From Limanda limanda (Eukaryota > Chordata > Actinopteri > Pleuronectiformes > Pleuronectidae), in assembly GCF_963576545.1 (NCBI RefSeq), contig NC_083649.1, forward strand, positions 4,561,406 through 4,625,405: a DNA stretch of 64,000 bases. The letters are read 5' to 3'. Both the position numbers and the translations under genes were made by a program. Position 1 is the stretch's first letter; each line of letters begins with the position of its first letter. Shown piece after piece: positions 63,250 to 64,000 of the stretch. A model generated the notes under the pieces. The model searched no databases and was not told the DNA's origin. It saw only the letters and a program-made list of their open reading frames with translations.

Positions 63250-64000
63250 GGCACTAACCACACACACCACGAACTGAAGCCATAAGGCCTCACTGCAATT
63301 TTTTTTAATCTACTGGACGGGACGTTCCTAGCAGATATAGAGACGAGCGACCAATTCATAACTGCTATTAACATTTAAATTGGAAATCCAAATCTTTTTC
63401 TTTTAAATTGACATAAAAAATAGAGTAACTTCTCCCAAAGCAGGTTTCATTTTGGCAAGAATGGCACAAACCGCTTGAAGCTTAAGATGATGGGGTTGAA
63501 AAACTGAAAAGCTTAAATTGGGTCATTTCAAATTTTGGAGTCGGGCTGAATTCTGCCTTTATGGAGCCATGTTCTATAACGACGAAGACTGAATGATTCA
63601 TCATCATCTAACTGGCTTAATCTCTACAGCAACAGCAGCTGAGGTTGATGTAATGTAGTCTTTATGTCTCCTAAGCCAAAAGAAACTGGATCAAATGGAC
63701 AAAATATTAATTAAAGGAAAAAAACATTGGTCCATCTCACCTCAGAAGTATATTCTGAATTTACAACATTGATTTTATGATACATTTGTTTCTATTTCAG
63801 TTGTTCTTGGTGCTTATGTAACCTGTGGGTTGAGGGGACAGGCTTTGGTATTTTCTGTTCTTTGAGAGTGTACAAAGTCCAGTGGACCGTGAAGAATGGT
63901 GTTTGCACAGATCCCAGTTGTGTGCACTGGTGGAGGGAGGTACTTCTGAGACCCGCTCCGCGTCCTGCCAACACCCTGGTCGTTCTCAGGATTTCATCTG

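Larger units (their letters stand above)
55678..64000 (+). other. 3' UTR of unknown length and flanking sequence
   Basis: The UTR begins after the TGA at 55675-55677. AATAAA words occur at 57588, 58194 and 59040, but none has enough context to mark the poly(A) site. No downstream exon or gene (for example of Rph3al, a DOC2B neighbour in mammals) is recognised up to base 64000. Holds a short AC array (59830) and a diverged retroposon copy (61463). Confidence 0.6.

Noticed and set aside
63780..64000. Possible exon of a neighbouring gene at the right edge
   Set aside because: TCTATTTCAG looks like an acceptor, but the frames after it show no recognisable protein.

Overview
The window looks like teleost fish nuclear DNA. 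It has spliced vertebrate genes with multi-kilobase introns, many long (CA)n/(GT)n microsatellites, 5'-truncated fish-type LINE tails, a tRNA-derived SINE, solo LTRs and hAT/MITE-like elements. Nothing suggests a prokaryotic, organellar or viral replicon.

One protein-coding gene can be supported. It lies on the + strand from about 6366 to 55677, as eight consecutive coding exons (6366-6445, 23386-23460, 33221-33330, 36721-36847, 47600-47757, 52582-52663, 54845-54941, 55544-55677). All have AG/GT borders and compatible phases, and they join into 286 complete codons plus a stop. The product carries two C2 domains (C2A then C2B) and ends in a WHTL motif. It matches the double-C2 (Doc2) family and is closest to Doc2b, a cytosolic calcium sensor for vesicle exocytosis. 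The first coding exon, which should carry the N-terminal Munc13-interacting segment, is not visible and probably lies upstream of the window. Bases 1-6365 are therefore most likely intron 1.

Layout: 1-6365 is intron 1 with a minus-strand LINE tail. Intron 2 (16.9 kb) carries CA repeats, a LINE tail, a solo LTR inserted in another solo LTR (both with target duplications) and a SINE. Intron 3 (9.8 kb) holds a fold-back repeat, a 9-bp minisatellite and a long GT array. Intron 4 (3.4 kb) starts with an 850-bp polypurine tract, contains a hAT-type element with an 8-bp target duplication, and ends in repeated pyrimidine tracts beside the exon 5 acceptor. Intron 5 (10.8 kb) contains two inverted-repeat elements, a LINE 3' end and a decayed minisatellite. 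Intron 6 holds retroposon fragments, intron 7 a 560-bp GATA-type array, and intron 8 is short and plain. From 55678 onward there is 3' UTR of unknown length and about 8 kb of flank with no recognisable gene.

I found no new molecular system. The most interesting material is the architecture of intron 4 and the well-bounded mobile elements. Family names for repeats come from remembered sequence patterns, not from a search.
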